DNA from: JANYCD01 sp043738385
GTDB taxonomy: Bacteria > Pseudomonadota > Gammaproteobacteria > Burkholderiales > Rhodocyclaceae
Reading direction: 5' to 3'
Assembly: GCA_043738385.1 (NCBI GenBank)
Contig: JAYUGL010000069.1
Coordinates: 1 to 38,832 of the forward strand
Length of the DNA: 38,832 bases
In this document: positions 25,517 to 33,649 of the stretch, in pieces
How positions within the stretch are numbered: the stretch's first letter is position 1
Layout of the letters: the number at the start of each line of letters is the position of its first letter
Position numbers and translations under genes: made by a program
The notes under the pieces: model-generated
Told to the model about the DNA's origin: nothing
Seen by the model: only the letters and a program-made list of their open reading frames with translations
Database searches by the model: none

Positions 25517-25540
25517 GCTTCAACAAGATAACGTTGAAGC
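25517..25540 (+). terminator. Stem-loop downstream of msrA
   Basis: An 8 bp perfect stem (gcttcaac / gttgaagc, 25517-25524 with 25533-25540) around an 8-base loop lies 40 bases after the msrA stop. There is no long T run, so termination would be weak. Confidence 0.4.
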
Positions 25541-25643
25541 TGTCAATCTGGCGAATAGGAACGGGAATTCATGTTTCGAGGAGCCTATCCAGTCGCCAGG
25601 TGTAGGGTAATTTCTCCCCCTACATTTATTGCTTTTGACGGCA

Positions 25644-26972
25644 ATGCGCATCCTTCTCCGGATCCTGATTCTTTCTACAGCGTTGCTGCCAGGGGTTCAC
25701 GCGGCCAACGATTCAAATCGCCAGCCGAGCGACGATTTCTCTCGTCCCGAAAGACACACCGCGCCATCAGCCACCGCGTTATCCCAGGAGCAGGCCTATC
25801 CTGCGGAAGCACCACCGCCCCCGGAATATCAAATTCTCTCCCACGTCATTCGTATGAGCGAGACTGCCGCCCGGTTGCGCGCAGTGCTGGAAGCGATGCC
25901 GGGATCAAACCCGGCGCCGGAACCATTGATGCCGCAAACACCGCCGTCGTTGCTCAATGCAACATACCGTTCGATGGTCGATGAAACGCTGGCCCGCATC
26001 GCCCGTTTGGAAACGCTAGTCGCCGACCTGGGGCGGATTATCGGGGCCATGCCTGACCCCCAGCCGAAACCAGTCACTGTCATTTCTCCGGCTTTACCTT
26101 CCGTCACGGAAACAAAGGCCAACGACAACGACAACTTGCGATTACTGTTGTGGGCCAGCGCAGCAGCGATCGCTCTGCTGATGGTATGGTGGTCGGTACG
26201 CCGCAGGAAAGACGCAACAATTGAGGGAATACCGCACTCTCCGACAAACTCCGCACGCGAGCGTACGTCTGACGCCAAGTCACTTGTCGTCGCAGCGCAT
26301 GTTGACACGCCGCAAGACGATATGGAAATCCCGCCATCAACTTCCGCGATCATCAACAATTTACGTCCGATAGTTGCGGAAAAGACCTCGCCGGTCACCC
26401 CTCCCGTAATCGCGAACGATGAACACCCGTCGGCTGCGATACCGGATCCCGACCTGCCGCTGGCGTTCGAGCCCGCGCCACTCTCCGCCACTTCGCCAAC
26501 GCGGGAGGAAGCGCCTGTTGCGAAACATGCGGCCACTCCCCCAGGAATCGATCAGGCTCTGGAACTCGCGGAAATCATGATAGCGATGGGGTTAACCGAA
26601 GGGGCCGCGCGAACACTGGTTGAACAGATAAAGGTGGATCCGAAACGGGCACTTCCGCATTGGCTCAAGCTTCTCGACATTTACCGCAAGTCGGGAATGA
26701 AGGATCAATTCGAACACTCCGCGCATCAGTTGCAAAGTCAGTTCAATGTCCGCGCTGCCGAATGGAAGGCAGCGGGACAAGCCGGCACCATGGAGTCCCT
26801 CGAAGCCTACGACCGCATCATCAGCCGGGTACAGGCGCTTTGGCCAACGCCGGAATGCGGCGAGTTCCTCACCAGTTTGCTGGAAGACAACAGAGCCGGC
26901 ACTCGTGCCGGATTTCCTCAACCGGCTGCGGAGGAAATCCTGCTCTTGCTTTCAATGCTGCAACACCGCTAG
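25644..26972 (+). CDS. Membrane-anchored FimV-like protein
   Basis: A 442-residue protein. It has a signal sequence (about residues 1-20, ending GVHA), a Pro-rich periplasmic part of about 140 residues with a coiled-coil-like piece (ARIARLETLVADLGRIIG), one membrane helix (about 166-185) followed by basic WWSVRRRKD, an acidic/Pro cytoplasmic linker and a C-terminal helical domain (about 310-440; LELAEIMIAMGLTEGAARTLVEQI) like the TPR-type end of FimV. FimV-type proteins organise polar type IV pili and cAMP signalling. There is no LysM domain visible. ATG 25644 starts a clean signal peptide; a TTG at 25629 is in the same frame. Its TAG overlaps the convergent Nif3 stop. Confidence 0.7.
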   Translation: MRILLRILILSTALLPGVHAANDSNRQPSDDFSRPERHTAPSATALSQEQAYPAEAPPPPEYQILSHVIRMSETAARLRAVLEAMPGSNPAPEPLMPQTPPSLLNATYRSMVDETLARIARLETLVADLGRIIGAMPDPQPKPVTVISPALPSVTETKANDNDNLRLLLWASAAAIALLMVWWSVRRRKDATIEGIPHSPTNSARERTSDAKSLVVAAHVDTPQDDMEIPPSTSAIINNLRPIVAEKTSPVTPPVIANDEHPSAAIPDPDLPLAFEPAPLSATSPTREEAPVAKHAATPPGIDQALELAEIMIAMGLTEGAARTLVEQIKVDPKRALPHWLKLLDIYRKSGMKDQFEHSAHQLQSQFNVRAAEWKAAGQAGTMESLEAYDRIISRVQALWPTPECGEFLTSLLEDNRAGTRAGFPQPAAEEILLLLSMLQHR

Positions 26973-27721
26973 GCAGGATTGTCGATCTCGACATAGCTAC
27001 AATCGAGCTCGAACGTCTGCGTCAAGTGCGTCGCCAGCGCCTGCACACCGTAACGCTCCGTGGCATGGTGCCCGGCCGCGACATAGGGCACTCCGGACTC
27101 GCGCGCCAGATGAACCGTTTGTTCGGATATTTCGCCGCTCACGTAGAGGTCGGCACCTGCCGCAATCGCCTGCTCCAGATAACCCTGAGCACCACCGGTG
27201 CACCAGGCCAGTCGAGCGACCATACGGTCGGGATCGCCGGCCAACATGGTGGCCCGGCCCAACGAATGCTCCAGCGAAGCGGCAACCTGAGACGCGGGCA
27301 GCGGGGTTTCAAGCGTGCCCAGAAAACCGATCTCCTGCTCCGCAAAACGACCATCCACGCGCCAACCGAGGCGCCGTGCAAGTTGCGCGTTGTTACCCAG
27401 TTCGCTATGCGCATCAAGCGGCAGATGGTAAGCCAGCAGGCTGATGTCGTGACGCAGAAGCGTCGCCAGCCGCACCTTGCGTATTCCGGTCACCCGTCCG
27501 TCCTCGCCGCGCCAGAAGTAGCCGTGATGCACCAGAATCGCGTCGGCATCGCAGGCAACCGCGGCATCAAGCAGGGCTTGACTGGCGGTCACGCCACAGA
27601 CCACCTTGCGAATCTGCGCCCGCCCTTCCACTTGCAGGCCATTTGGGCAATAATCGCGGAAACGTGCCGCCTCCAACAGATTGTCGAGATACACAGCCAG
27701 TTCGTCACGCAACATTGACAT
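26969..27721 (-). CDS. Nif3/DUF34-family dinuclear metal protein (YbgI-like)
   Basis: A 250-residue protein of the Nif3-like family (E. coli YbgI). It has the usual CPNGLQVEG opening, DAILVHHGYFW with the paired metal-binding histidines, YHLPLDAHSELGNN, SGEISEQTVHLARE and the C-terminal AAGHHATERYGVQAL with the last metal ligands. Members form hexameric rings with two metal ions; the reaction is not well settled, though GTP cyclohydrolase activity has been annotated by homology. It is divergent from htrA and convergent with the FimV-like gene, with a 4-base overlap of stop codons. Confidence 0.92.
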   Translation of the reverse strand: MSMLRDELAVYLDNLLEAARFRDYCPNGLQVEGRAQIRKVVCGVTASQALLDAAVACDADAILVHHGYFWRGEDGRVTGIRKVRLATLLRHDISLLAYHLPLDAHSELGNNAQLARRLGWRVDGRFAEQEIGFLGTLETPLPASQVAASLEHSLGRATMLAGDPDRMVARLAWCTGGAQGYLEQAIAAGADLYVSGEISEQTVHLARESGVPYVAAGHHATERYGVQALATHLTQTFELDCSYVEIDNPA

Positions 27722-27795
27722 TCTCCAATAAGGCTAATCCGGCAAGTTAATGAACAGGCTTCCGTCCGCCCCCTTCAACAAACCCAAACAAAATT

Positions 27796-28950
27796 ATGCG
27801 CCGCCTCTGGTTGATCTTTGCACAGACCGTCACGCTTTGCGTTGCCATCCTCTTTGTGGTCCAGACCCTGAAACCCGAATGGCTGGCGCGCAACCTTACG
27901 CAAAGCGGCATTGCCGGGATACGGGAAGTCTCTCCCGATCCTGCACCGAGCAAAGCCATCAGTTCCTACGCAGACGCGGCGCGCAAGGCGGTGCCGACGG
28001 TGGTGCATATCTACACCTCACAGGAGATCAAGTCGCCGCGCCAGCCATTCCTCAACGATCCGCTGTTTCGCCACTTCTTTGGCGAGGGACTCGACGAGCA
28101 ACCCCAGCGGCGTTCCGGTTTGGGCAGCGGGGTCATCGTCTCCGCTGATGGCTACATCCTGACCAACAATCATGTCATCGATGGCGCCGACGAAATCGAG
28201 GTGGCCCTGAATGATGGCCGAAAATTCAGCGCCCATGTGGTCGGTACCGATCCCGATTCAGATGTCGCCGTGCTGCGCATCAAGGCCGGCAGCAATCTGC
28301 CACTGATCACCTTCGGCTCGGCCGAGTCGTTGCGCGTCGGCGATGTCGTGCTGGCCATCGGCAACCCTTTTGGGGTCGGTCAAACCGTCACCTCCGGCAT
28401 CGTTTCCGCATTGGGGCGTTCCCACCTTGGCATCAACACCTTCGAAAATTTCATCCAGACCGACGCCGCCATTAACCCCGGCAATTCCGGCGGCGCCCTG
28501 GTGGACAGCAACGGCAACCTGATCGGCATCAATACCGCGATCTATTCCCAAAGCGGCGGCTCGATGGGCATCGGCTTCGCCATCCCCGTTTCCCTCGCGC
28601 GCAATGTCATGGAACAAATCATCCGCAGCGGCACGGTGACACGCGGCTGGGTTGGGGTGGAGGTTCAGGAAATCACACCGGACCTGGCCGAATCGTTCCA
28701 TCTCGCCGATACCAAAGGCGTGCTGGTCGCCGGCATTCAGCGCGGCAGCCCGGCGGACAAGGCCGGATTCAAACCCGGTGACGTGCTGCTTGAGGTCAAT
28801 GGCAAAGCGGTCGGCGATGTTCAAGCCATGATGGCGTTGATCGCTGCGCTGGAACCGGGACAGACCGGCCGCTTCAAGTTGCGCCGCAGTGATCGGAGCA
28901 TCGATCTTGATGTCACCATCGGCAAACGTCCGAGCCGGCAGCGCGACTAG
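27796..28950 (+). CDS. HtrA-family periplasmic serine protease with one PDZ domain (DegS/AlgW-like)
   Basis: A 384-residue protease. Residues 5-23 form a membrane anchor rather than a cleavable signal. The trypsin-like domain has His126 (TNNHVID), Asp156 (DPDSDVAVLRI) and Ser231 (NPGNSGGALVD), all intact. A single PDZ domain follows at about 275-375 (GVLVAGIQRGSPADKAGFKPGD). One PDZ and an anchor match DegS/AlgW, which start the sigma-E envelope stress response; DegP and DegQ have two PDZ domains and a cleavable signal. Convergent with tatC, an arrangement I regard as usual in betaproteobacteria. Confidence 0.92.
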   Translation: MRRLWLIFAQTVTLCVAILFVVQTLKPEWLARNLTQSGIAGIREVSPDPAPSKAISSYADAARKAVPTVVHIYTSQEIKSPRQPFLNDPLFRHFFGEGLDEQPQRRSGLGSGVIVSADGYILTNNHVIDGADEIEVALNDGRKFSAHVVGTDPDSDVAVLRIKAGSNLPLITFGSAESLRVGDVVLAIGNPFGVGQTVTSGIVSALGRSHLGINTFENFIQTDAAINPGNSGGALVDSNGNLIGINTAIYSQSGGSMGIGFAIPVSLARNVMEQIIRSGTVTRGWVGVEVQEITPDLAESFHLADTKGVLVAGIQRGSPADKAGFKPGDVLLEVNGKAVGDVQAMMALIAALEPGQTGRFKLRRSDRSIDLDVTIGKRPSRQRD

Positions 28951-28973
28951 TGCCAGCAGTTGAATCTGTGGTA

Positions 28974-29699
28974 CTAGTTCTGCTCGGCCTTGCCGAGCAC
29001 GCCGGCGACGATGATACCCAACTCGTAGAGCAGGCACAGCGGCACCGCCAGCAAAAACTGCGACAATACATCGGGCGGCGTGAACACTGCCCCGACCACA
29101 AACGCCCCGACGATCACATAGGGTCGGATCTCGCGCAATTTGTCCACGCTGACGATGCCTGTCCGTACCAACACGACAACGATGACCGGCACCTCGAAGG
29201 TAATGCCGAAGGCGATAAAGGTGGACATGACAAAGGACAGGTACTTGTCGATATCGGTCATCACCGTGACACCCTCGGGTGCAAATTTATTGACGAAGGC
29301 AAACACCGTCGGGAACACCACGAAAAACGCGAAGGCCATGCCAATGAAGAACAGCGCCACACTGGCGATCACCAGTGGCAGCACCAGCTTCTTTTCGTGG
29401 AAATAGAGCCCGGGAGCGACAAACGCCCAAACCTGATAAAGCACGTAGGGCAAAGCCGTCAGAAAGGACGCCATCAGGGTCACCTTCATCGGCACAAAGA
29501 AGGCGCCGACAACATCGGTCGCGATCATGTGGCCACCCTGCGGCATCGATGCCAGCATCGGGCCCGCGAGCAGCGTATAGATGTCGCGCGCCCAATGGAC
29601 CAGACATAGAAACACGACAAGGATGGCGATCAAGGCGCGGATCAGGCGCTCACGCAGCTCCACCAAATGGGAGATAAAGCTTTCCGGCAGTTCGGACAT
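28974..29699 (-). CDS. tatC: Twin-arginine translocase subunit TatC
   Basis: A 241-residue inner-membrane protein with six helices. The family N-terminus FISHLVELRERLIRA and the FVAPGLYFHEKK, FGITFEVPV and GAFVVGAVFTPPDVLSQ segments are present, including the conserved Glu and Pro residues that contact the twin-Arg signal peptide. It moves folded proteins across the inner membrane with TatA and TatB. Its ATG shares one base with the tatB stop (TGATG), indicating coupled translation. Confidence 0.97.
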   Translation of the reverse strand: MSELPESFISHLVELRERLIRALIAILVVFLCLVHWARDIYTLLAGPMLASMPQGGHMIATDVVGAFFVPMKVTLMASFLTALPYVLYQVWAFVAPGLYFHEKKLVLPLVIASVALFFIGMAFAFFVVFPTVFAFVNKFAPEGVTVMTDIDKYLSFVMSTFIAFGITFEVPVIVVVLVRTGIVSVDKLREIRPYVIVGAFVVGAVFTPPDVLSQFLLAVPLCLLYELGIIVAGVLGKAEQN

Positions 29700-30034
29700 C
29701 AGGGTGCGTCTTTGCGCTCTGCGCCGGGCAGGATGGCGGGTTGGTCTTGCGGACCAGCGATGGTTGGATCCAGCGCACGTTCGACCTGGGTTAACTCCTG
29801 CGTGACCTGAGTCTCAAGGGTGTGTACGCTGTCTTTCACATCCTGCTGCAGCCGGTGCATTTCGTCGAGTTGGATTTCGCGATTGATGTCGGCTTTGACG
29901 TCGCTGGCATAGCGCTGCAAACGCCCCAGCAATGCGCCGGCCATGCGCGCCACGCGCGGCAGACGCTCCGGCCCGATGACGACCAGCGCCACCACCGCGA
30001 TGACGATCAGTTCCGAAAAATCGACCTCAAACAT
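29699..30034 (-). CDS. tatB: Sec-independent translocase subunit TatB
   Basis: A 111-residue protein with the TatB opening MFEVDFSELIVIAVVALVVIGPERLP: an N-terminal helix with the early Glu, then the GPERLP hinge and a long amphipathic, charged helix up to about residue 90. TatB with TatC forms the signal-peptide receptor. It is separated from tatA by a 70-base gap holding a strong terminator, and overlaps tatC by one base. Confidence 0.95.
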   Translation of the reverse strand: MFEVDFSELIVIAVVALVVIGPERLPRVARMAGALLGRLQRYASDVKADINREIQLDEMHRLQQDVKDSVHTLETQVTQELTQVERALDPTIAGPQDQPAILPGAERKDAP

Positions 30035-30050
30035 GCATCATCCCAGCCGT

Positions 30051-30078
30051 AAAAAAACGAGCGGGTCTAGCCCGCTCG
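30051..30078 (-). terminator. Intrinsic terminator between tatA and tatB
   Basis: On the minus strand, CGAGCGGG pairs perfectly with CCCGCTCG around a 5-base loop (30058-30078) and is followed by seven T residues (30057-30051). It is a textbook intrinsic terminator inside the tatABC operon, just before the tatB start at 30034. Confidence 0.92.
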
Positions 30079-30104
30079 CTTGTTGAAGTCGATCACAGAC
30101 CGGC

Positions 30105-30323
30105 TCATCCTTTGGATTTTTCCTTGATCTCGCCTTCGATGGTATGGCCAGAATTCTGCTCAGTCTCGGCAGGTTTGTCGGCCGAGGCTTCGCGCATGCC
30201 TTCCTTGAATCCCTTGACCGCGCCGCCCAGGTCCTTGCCGACATTGCCCAGCTTCTTGGTGCCGAATACCAGCGCCACAATCACCAGCACGATCAACCAG
30301 TGCCATATGCTCCAGCTTCCCAT
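30105..30323 (-). CDS. tatA: Sec-independent translocase pore subunit TatA
   Basis: A 72-residue protein: short N-terminal helix (WSIWHWLIVLVIVALVF), the FGTKKLGNVGKDLGGAVKGFKEGM amphipathic helix with the FGxKKL hinge, and an acidic tail. TatA oligomerises to form the transport pathway and is needed in large excess over TatB and TatC. It follows the HIT gene by 9 bases and is followed by a strong terminator, consistent with its higher dosage. Confidence 0.96.
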   Translation of the reverse strand: MGSWSIWHWLIVLVIVALVFGTKKLGNVGKDLGGAVKGFKEGMREASADKPAETEQNSGHTIEGEIKEKSKG

Positions 30324-30332
30324 GATTTCCTC

Positions 30333-30683
30333 CTACAGTCGTCGCACCATCGGACCAACCGGCTCCGGGCCACCGAGGATGTGAAAGTGCAAATGATACA
30401 CCTCCTGCCCGCCCACTCGACCGGTGTTGGCGATGAGGCGGAAACCGTCGTCCAGACCCTCGCCGCGGGCCAGTTCGCCGGCTTTGACGAGGATCTTGCC
30501 GAGTACCGCCTGGTGGCGCACATCGGCATCGTAAAGCGTCGCGATATGCGTCTTCGGAATGATCATGAAGTGTACCTGCCGTTGCGGATTGATGTCGTGG
30601 AAGGCGAAAATATCCTCGTCTTCATAAATTTTTCGGCTCGGGATTTCTCCCCGGGCGATTTTGCAAAAGATGCAATCGGTCAT
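30333..30683 (-). CDS. HIT-family nucleotide hydrolase (HinT-like)
   Basis: A 116-residue HIT protein. The N-terminal CIFCKIARGEIPS and the active-site HLHFHILGG (His-x-His-x-His) are intact. Members such as HinT hydrolyse adenosine phosphoramidates and aminoacyl-adenylates. ATG 30683 is one base after the hisE stop; an upstream in-frame codon at 30767 would place 28 residues inside hisE and is unlikely. Its place between hisE and tatA is common in betaproteobacteria. Confidence 0.93.
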   Translation of the reverse strand: MTDCIFCKIARGEIPSRKIYEDEDIFAFHDINPQRQVHFMIIPKTHIATLYDADVRHQAVLGKILVKAGELARGEGLDDGFRLIANTGRVGGQEVYHLHFHILGGPEPVGPMVRRL

Positions 30684-30684
30684 C

Positions 30685-31008
30685 TCAGACGCCCCGACTC
30701 TTCTTCTCGTCGATTCCCGAAACGCCTTCGCGGCGATGCAGTTCAGCCAAGACGTCATCCACGCCAACGCCGAACTGTGCCAGCAGAATCATGCTGTGGA
30801 ACCAGAGATCGGCCACCTCGCGCACCAGGTGCAGCCGATCACCATCCTTGGCGGCCATGATGGTTTCCGCCGCTTCCTCGGCGACTTTTTTGCAGATCGC
30901 ATCGGCGCCTTTGGCGTAAAGGCTCGCGACATACGATGAATCGGGCGCCGCGTCCTTGCGCTCCACCAGGGTCGTTTGCAGCCGGTGCAGGATTTCGGCA
31001 TCGATCAC
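30685..31008 (-). CDS. hisE: Phosphoribosyl-ATP pyrophosphatase
   Basis: A 107-residue HisE (all-alpha NTP pyrophosphatase fold). Signature stretches are YVASLYAKGADAICKKVAEEAAETIMAAKD and the VREVADLWFHSMILLA metal-binding helix with Glu and Asp ligands. It makes phosphoribosyl-AMP in step 2 of histidine synthesis. The start is GTG 31008, which overlaps the hisI stop (GTGA) and has an excellent AAGGAG box 8 bases before it; the longer frame upstream is just hisI in another frame. Confidence 0.95.
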   Translation of the reverse strand: MIDAEILHRLQTTLVERKDAAPDSSYVASLYAKGADAICKKVAEEAAETIMAAKDGDRLHLVREVADLWFHSMILLAQFGVGVDDVLAELHRREGVSGIDEKKSRGV

Positions 31009-31391
31009 TTGTATATCTCCTTGGGGTCCTTCAACACCGGCTCCACAGCCAGCCAGGCGCCACTGTCCAGCCGGTTGAAAAAACAACTGCGGCGCCCGGT
31101 ATGGCAGGCGATGCCGCCAGTCTGCTCGACCTTGAGCAGCACCACATCGTGGTCGCAATCGGCGCGAATCTCGACTACTTTTTGAGTATGTCCCGACTGT
31201 TCGCCCTTGTGCCACAGCTTGCGCCGCGAACGCGACCAATAAACGGCCTCGCCGCGCTGAGCGGTCTGCTCCAACGCATCGCGGTTCATCCAGGCGAACA
31301 TCAGGACTTCCCCGCTATGAGCGTCCTGTGCAATGACCGGCACCAGGCCCTGCTCATCCCATTTCACCTCATTGAGCCAGCTCGTACTCAT
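31005..31391 (-). CDS. hisI: Phosphoribosyl-AMP cyclohydrolase
   Basis: A 128-residue stand-alone HisI. It has VLMFAWMNRDAL, EAVYWSRSRRKLWHKGEQSGHTQ and the zinc and magnesium sites in DCDHDVVLLKVEQTGGIACHTGRRSCFF. It opens the ring of phosphoribosyl-AMP in step 3 of histidine synthesis. Its ATG overlaps the hisF stop by 4 bases. Confidence 0.97.
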   Translation of the reverse strand: MSTSWLNEVKWDEQGLVPVIAQDAHSGEVLMFAWMNRDALEQTAQRGEAVYWSRSRRKLWHKGEQSGHTQKVVEIRADCDHDVVLLKVEQTGGIACHTGRRSCFFNRLDSGAWLAVEPVLKDPKEIYK

Positions 31392-32146
31392 AAGCGCATC
31401 TCGATACCTTGATCCCGCATGAACTGCTTGGCCTGTCGCACGGTGAATTCGCCATAGTGAAAAATGCTTGCGGCCAGAACCGCGTCCGCCTTGCCTTCGA
31501 CCACGCCATCGGCCAGATGTTGCAGCGTGCCGACCCCGCCACTGGCGATCACCGGAATCTCGACCGCTTCCGACACCTTGCGCGTCAGCGCCAGATCGAA
31601 TCCATTGCGCGTGCCATCACGGTCCATGCTGGTGAGCAGAATCTCCCCGGCGCCCAGCGCCGCCACCTTGCGCACCCATGCGATCACGTCGAGACCTGTC
31701 GCCTTGCGCCCACCATGCGTGAACACTTCCCACTTGCCGGGCGCGACCTGTTTGGCATCCACCGCCACGATGATGCATTGCGAGCCAACCTTGCCAGAGG
31801 CATCCGCCACCAACTGCGGATTATCTACCGCCGCAGTGTTCATGCTCACTTTGTCGGCGCCGGCATTGAGCAAACGCCGCACGTCGTCCACCTTGCGCAC
31901 GCCGCCTCCCACTGTCAAAGGAATGAACACCTGATCGGCGACACGCTCCACGATATGCAAGATGATGTCGCGCTGGTCGGAACTGGCGGTGATGTCGAGA
32001 AAGGTGATCTCATCGGCGCCCTGCTCGTCGTAGCGGCGGGCCACCTCCACCGGATCTCCGGCATCCTTTAGGCCGACGAAATTGATGCCCTTGACCACGC
32101 GGCCGGCATTGACGTCGAGACAGGGGATGATGCGTTTGGCGAGCAT
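31388..32146 (-). CDS. hisF: Imidazole glycerol phosphate synthase cyclase subunit
   Basis: A 252-residue (beta/alpha)8 barrel with the HisF start MLAKRIIPCLDVNAGRVVKG, the catalytic Asp11 in CLDV, Asp130 region in IIVAVDAKQ, and the phosphate-binding SGGVGTLQHL near the end. It uses ammonia from HisH to form imidazole glycerol phosphate and AICAR. The start codon is only one base from a large hairpin repeat (32148-32233), and no clear ribosome site lies before it. Confidence 0.97.
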   Translation of the reverse strand: MLAKRIIPCLDVNAGRVVKGINFVGLKDAGDPVEVARRYDEQGADEITFLDITASSDQRDIILHIVERVADQVFIPLTVGGGVRKVDDVRRLLNAGADKVSMNTAAVDNPQLVADASGKVGSQCIIVAVDAKQVAPGKWEVFTHGGRKATGLDVIAWVRKVAALGAGEILLTSMDRDGTRNGFDLALTRKVSEAVEIPVIASGGVGTLQHLADGVVEGKADAVLAASIFHYGEFTVRQAKQFMRDQGIEMRL

Positions 32147-32147
32147 G

Positions 32148-32233
32148 GCAGTGAGGAGTAAGGAGTGAGGAGTGAGGAGCGGAATCGTCCGCCCGTTCTT
32201 ACTCCTAACTCCTCACTCCTTACCCCTCACTGC
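32148..32233. repeat. Imperfect palindromic GAGGAGT-type repeat between hisA and hisF
   Basis: Both arms are built of the 7-base unit GTGAGGA and variants. The left arm (32148-32179) and the complement of the right arm (32202-32233) agree over about 32 bases with two mismatches; the loop region holds gcggaatcgtccgc. The element can fold into one long hairpin. On the mRNA it ends one base before the hisF ATG, and its other arm encodes the last seven residues and stop of hisA. It resembles a REP-like or miniature mobile element. Confidence 0.85.
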
Positions 32234-32968
32234 TGTCAACTTGTCGGCCTCGGCCTGCGCATTCTTGAAATCCAGCGTGCCTTCGTAGATGGCACGTCCG
32301 GTAATGGCGCCGATAATGCCTTCGGCCGCGACCGCGCACAGCGCTTTCACGTCCGTCAGCGTGGCGATGCCGCCACTGGCGATCACCGGCATACGCAGCG
32401 CCTGCGCCAGCTTGACGGTGGCCTCGATATTCACGCCTGAGAGCATGCCGTCACGGCCGATATCGGTATACACCACGCCTTCGACGCCATAGTCCTCGAA
32501 CTTTTTAGCCAGATCGACCACGTCATGTCCGGTCATCTTGGACCAGCCGTCCACCGCCACCTTGCCATCCCTGGCGTCGAGTCCAACGATGATGTGGCCA
32601 GGAAACGCGCTACAGGCATCATGCAGGAAGCCCGGATTTTTCACCGCCGCCGTGCCGATGATGACGTAGGTAATACCGTCATCGAGACAACGGTCGATAG
32701 TATCCAGATCGCGGATACCGCCGCCCAGCTGCACCGGAATCTCGTCGCCGACCTCTTTCAGGATGGCCTTGATGGCGACTTCGTTCTTCGGCTTGCCGGC
32801 GAATGCGCCGTTGAGGTCAACCAGATGCAGGCGTCGTGCGCCCTGGTTGATCCAGTGCCGCGCCATCGCGGCGGGGTCTTCCGAAAATACCGTGGCATCG
32901 TTCATGTCGCCCTGTTTGAGGCGCACACAATGCCCGTCCTTGAGGTCAATGGCGGGGATCAGCAGCAT
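32213..32968 (-). CDS. hisA: ProFAR isomerase (HisA)
   Basis: A 251-residue (beta/alpha)8 barrel with MLLIPAIDLKDGHCVRLKQGDM, the catalytic Asp8 in AIDLK, GGGIRDLDTI, the second catalytic Asp in TDIGRDGMLSG, and the phosphate-binding SGGIATL. It isomerises ProFAR to PRFAR in step 4 of histidine synthesis. The last residues, AVRGKE and the stop, are read from the palindromic repeat, so the original C-terminus has been replaced. Confidence 0.97.
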   Translation of the reverse strand: MLLIPAIDLKDGHCVRLKQGDMNDATVFSEDPAAMARHWINQGARRLHLVDLNGAFAGKPKNEVAIKAILKEVGDEIPVQLGGGIRDLDTIDRCLDDGITYVIIGTAAVKNPGFLHDACSAFPGHIIVGLDARDGKVAVDGWSKMTGHDVVDLAKKFEDYGVEGVVYTDIGRDGMLSGVNIEATVKLAQALRMPVIASGGIATLTDVKALCAVAAEGIIGAITGRAIYEGTLDFKNAQAEADKLTAVRGKE

Positions 32969-33010
32969 ACGGGGAGGGTAGACAACACGGGAAGAGAGAT
33001 AACGAGGAAG

Positions 33011-33649
33011 CTAAGGATTCCAGTTCATGAAATTGCCGAGCAACTGCAAACCGGCTTGCGCACTTTTTTCGGGGTGGAATTGAACTGCGACGATGTTATC
33101 GCGTGCCACGGCGCTGGTAAAGGGGATGCCATATCGGGTTGTCCCGGCGATCACCGAGGATATGGCTGGTTCGACGTAGTAGCTATGGACGAAGTAGAAA
33201 CGCGCGCCGTCCTCGATACCGCCCCAAAGCGCGTGCGGCTTGGCTTGCTGCACCTCGTTCCACCCCATGTGCGGCACTTTCAGGCGGCTGCCGTCGGCGC
33301 CAACCATGGCCTCGTGGGCGAAGCGGCGCACCTGGCCGGCGAACAGGCCGAGGCCCGGCGTATCGCCCTCTTCACTTTGTTCGAACAACATTTGCAGGCC
33401 AATGCAGATGCCAAGGAAAGGCTTTTCCGCCGCGGCGCGGCTCACCGCTTCGCGCAAGCCGCGGTTGTTCAGCTCACGCATGCAGTCCGGCATGGCGCCC
33501 TGTCCGGGCACTACCACACGATCGGCGGCGGCCACCGTGGCAGCGTCGGCGGCGATGCGAACCTGCGCTGTCGGCGCCACGCGCTCAATCGCTTTGGCGA
33601 CCGAGCGCAGATTGCCCATGCCGTAATCAACAACCGCAACAGTAGTCAT
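33011..33649 (-). CDS. hisH: Imidazole glycerol phosphate synthase glutaminase subunit
   Basis: A 212-residue class I glutamine amidotransferase. The active-site triad is visible: Cys in FLGICIGLQMLFE, and His and Glu in VQFHPEKS; VVDYGMGNLRSV and VPGQGAMPDCM are HisH-specific. It supplies ammonia to HisF. ATG 33649 begins the conserved N-terminus; the frame upstream to 33805 is not conserved. Confidence 0.96.
   Translation of the reverse strand: MTTVAVVDYGMGNLRSVAKAIERVAPTAQVRIAADAATVAAADRVVVPGQGAMPDCMRELNNRGLREAVSRAAAEKPFLGICIGLQMLFEQSEEGDTPGLGLFAGQVRRFAHEAMVGADGSRLKVPHMGWNEVQQAKPHALWGGIEDGARFYFVHSYYVEPAISSVIAGTTRYGIPFTSAVARDNIVAVQFHPEKSAQAGLQLLGNFMNWNP

Noticed and set aside
26660..27718. 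352-codon plus-strand frame across the FimV-like and Nif3 genes
   Set aside because: Antisense/off-frame to two well-supported genes and lacks any domain.
32148..32233. GAGGAGT repeat as a CRISPR array
   Set aside because: The units are contiguous 7-mers in a palindrome, with no spacers and no cas genes.
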